A program made the translations under genes and the position numbers. A stretch of 64,000 nt of DNA from Bacillota bacterium (GTDB lineage Bacteria; Bacillota; Clostridia; Lachnospirales; Lachnospiraceae). This document shows positions 62,742 to 64,000 of the stretch, in pieces (position 1 is the stretch's first letter; each line of letters opens with the position of its first letter). The DNA is taken from NCBI GenBank assembly GCA_023442465.1, contig JAEZZQ010000044.1, forward strand, positions 1 to 64,000, written 5' to 3'. Below the pieces are notes generated by a model. That model did no database searches and was not told where the DNA came from. It saw only the letters and a list, made by a program, of their open reading frames with translations.

Positions 62742-63032
62742 CCCCATCTCCTCGTTCCCCTCAATATTCGCCCGCTTTTCCTCTCTGCTTCCCATGACTG
62801 AATCCAGCCGCTTTGGTACATAAGCCTGTACATTATACCAAAATATTCCATATTTGTCTTCCTATTATATTGGACATATTTCCTGACTGAAACTGCCAAT
62901 ATGAAATGCGGCACTTTTTATATGATTATTTCCCGATGACAAATATAACTAATCGACTCACCTACTATCTCTACATCACAAAATACCACATATTCATATA
63001 ATAATAATATAGATATTTTCAAGGAGCAACTC

Positions 63033-63470
63033 ATGGATTACTATACCAATACCACAAGCAGTATGGATCAGGGGCCTAAACCCTTTGTGACCAATCTAAA
63101 ACAAGATACCATAAGCAATAACTACTTCCGCACCGCCCGCTGGACCTGCAAAAATATGCAGCTTGCCCTTATGTCCGTACCAGTCGGCACAGATATCGGT
63201 CTGGATGTTCACCAGACCTCCGACCAGTTTTTCTATATCGAGCAGGGCAGCGCCCTGGTCGTCATGGGGTCTTGTCAGGATTGCCTTCAATATCAGGCAC
63301 ATATAAAAGAAGGTTATGCAGTTGTGGTTCCCGCCGGTACATGGCACAACATAATCAATACTGATTCCATTCCGCTAAAAATGTTTACCATCTATGCCCC
63401 TTCGCTTCATCCTCACGGAAGCACATACCGGACAAAAGAGGAATCTGCAATCTCCGAAAATATAGGGTAG
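63033..63470 (+). CDS. Small cupin-domain protein
   Basis: The 145-residue single-domain cupin has motif 1 GLDVHQTSDQFFYIEQG (metal ligands His, Glu) and motif 2 AVVVPAGTWHNIINT (His), giving a likely metal site. AAGGAG stands seven bases before the ATG. Upstream there is a CATATAATA box (about 62994-63002), compatible with a sporulation promoter, but this is weak. Function is unknown; isomerase or sugar-binding roles are common for this fold. The adjacent splB start is 169 bases downstream. Confidence 0.88.
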   Translation: MDYYTNTTSSMDQGPKPFVTNLKQDTISNNYFRTARWTCKNMQLALMSVPVGTDIGLDVHQTSDQFFYIEQGSALVVMGSCQDCLQYQAHIKEGYAVVVPAGTWHNIINTDSIPLKMFTIYAPSLHPHGSTYRTKEESAISENIG

Positions 63471-63639
63471 TACCCTTCGTTAACGGTATAAAATGTATGT
63501 GTATCTAAGCCGTATATTAAAAAGACTTTTACAGTCAAAAGCACACTGCCTGCATTTTCTTGAGGTTTATCGGAGCATTTATTAAATAATAGAAACATCT
63601 ATTTAAGGGAAAGCTATATCTGTCAGGAGGATTACAAAA

Positions 63640-64000
63640 ATGGATATGAGCTTTGATGCCGTTTATTATGAACCCGCTGCGCTCAACTATGAATTGGGCC
63701 AGATGCTCCAAGAGAAATATTCTGCCTTGCCTTGGATAGAAATAGAGAATCATAACCATATACCCGAATTGGCAGCGTCAGAAAACCGTGATTTTACAAA
63801 ATTAAAAAACCATCTCATCATAGGTACAAGAAAAACTCATAAATACGTACCCAACCATAAGGTTTCGGACTGGCTGGTACCATATACATCCTCCGGTTGC
63901 CGGGCAATGTGCTTGTATTGCTATCTAGTATGCAATTACAACAAATGCTCTTATCTTCGCTTGTTCGTCAACCGGGAACAAATGCTGGACAAGCTTCTTA
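63640..64000 (+). CDS. splB: Spore photoproduct lyase, N-terminal part (cut by window edge)
   Basis: AGGAGG stands nine bases before the ATG at 63640. Only the first 120 residues are in the window. The radical-SAM cluster motif CxxxCxxC is visible as CRAMCLYC (about residues 90-97), at the same place as in known SplB proteins, and the context VSDWLVPYTSSGC is typical. The enzyme repairs spore photoproduct (5-thyminyl-5,6-dihydrothymine) in DNA during germination. It fits with the SASP at 15939-16139. Confidence 0.93.
   Translation, partial: MDMSFDAVYYEPAALNYELGQMLQEKYSALPWIEIENHNHIPELAASENRDFTKLKNHLIIGTRKTHKYVPNHKVSDWLVPYTSSGCRAMCLYCYLVCNYNKCSYLRLFVNREQMLDKLL

Overview
The window looks like a chromosomal segment of a spore-forming, anaerobic Clostridia, most likely a gut Lachnospiraceae (Bacillota). 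This is inferred from an alpha/beta-type small acid-soluble spore protein, spore photoproduct lyase, two collagen-like proteins of the exosporium type, the tig-clpP-clpX-lon-ysxC housekeeping block, YesM/YesN-type two-component regulation beside sugar ABC transporters, and strong AGGAGG-type ribosome binding sites. No tRNA, rRNA, CRISPR array, transposase or prophage gene is visible.

Layout. 1-2.9 kb: the 5' part of a collagen-like gene, cut by the window edge, then a LacX-type epimerase and a beta-propeller membrane protein. 3.1-5.5 kb: an ECF-type sigma factor, a membrane anti-sigma-like protein and an OmpR-family regulator whose receiver domain lacks several key residues. 5.7-9.2 kb: VanZ, TruA, D-2-hydroxyacid dehydrogenase and an AI-2E-family permease, tightly packed. 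9.2-15.7 kb: tig, clpP, clpX, lon, ysxC. 15.9-20.3 kb: SASP, a threonine-aldolase-like enzyme, a CBS protein, DJ-1, an aromatic-acid-exporter-like protein and a CYTH protein.

20.3-36.5 kb is carbohydrate territory. It holds a LacI regulator with malQ and a MalEFG-like ABC importer, then a second ABC importer with a cytoplasmic GH30 glycosidase, an extra binding-protein-like lipoprotein and a YesM/YesN sensor pair. 36.7-46 kb: an ABC-F ATPase, the complete collagen-like paralogue with a broken small ORF behind it, a LytTR regulator whose phosphoacceptor Asp is replaced by Asn, an XRE regulator, glycogen phosphorylase and a second LacI regulator. 46.2-52.7 kb: an ECF-type importer (S, T, fused double ATPase) followed by a heterodimeric ABC exporter-fold pair. 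53-60.2 kb: two large disaccharide/oligosaccharide-phosphorylase-like enzymes with a divergent AraC regulator. 60.2-64 kb: a pyrophosphate-type phosphofructokinase, an SH3b-SGNH lipoprotein, a cupin protein and the start of splB.

Functionally, malQ, glgP, the two phosphorylase-like enzymes and a PPi-type phosphofructokinase point to energy-saving use of imported glucans. CG-centred LacI-type operators sit in at least four promoters.

The least expected signals are non-coding. Two unrelated families of about 115-133 bp structured repeats each occur twice in intergenic spaces, and compensatory base changes between the copies preserve the stems.
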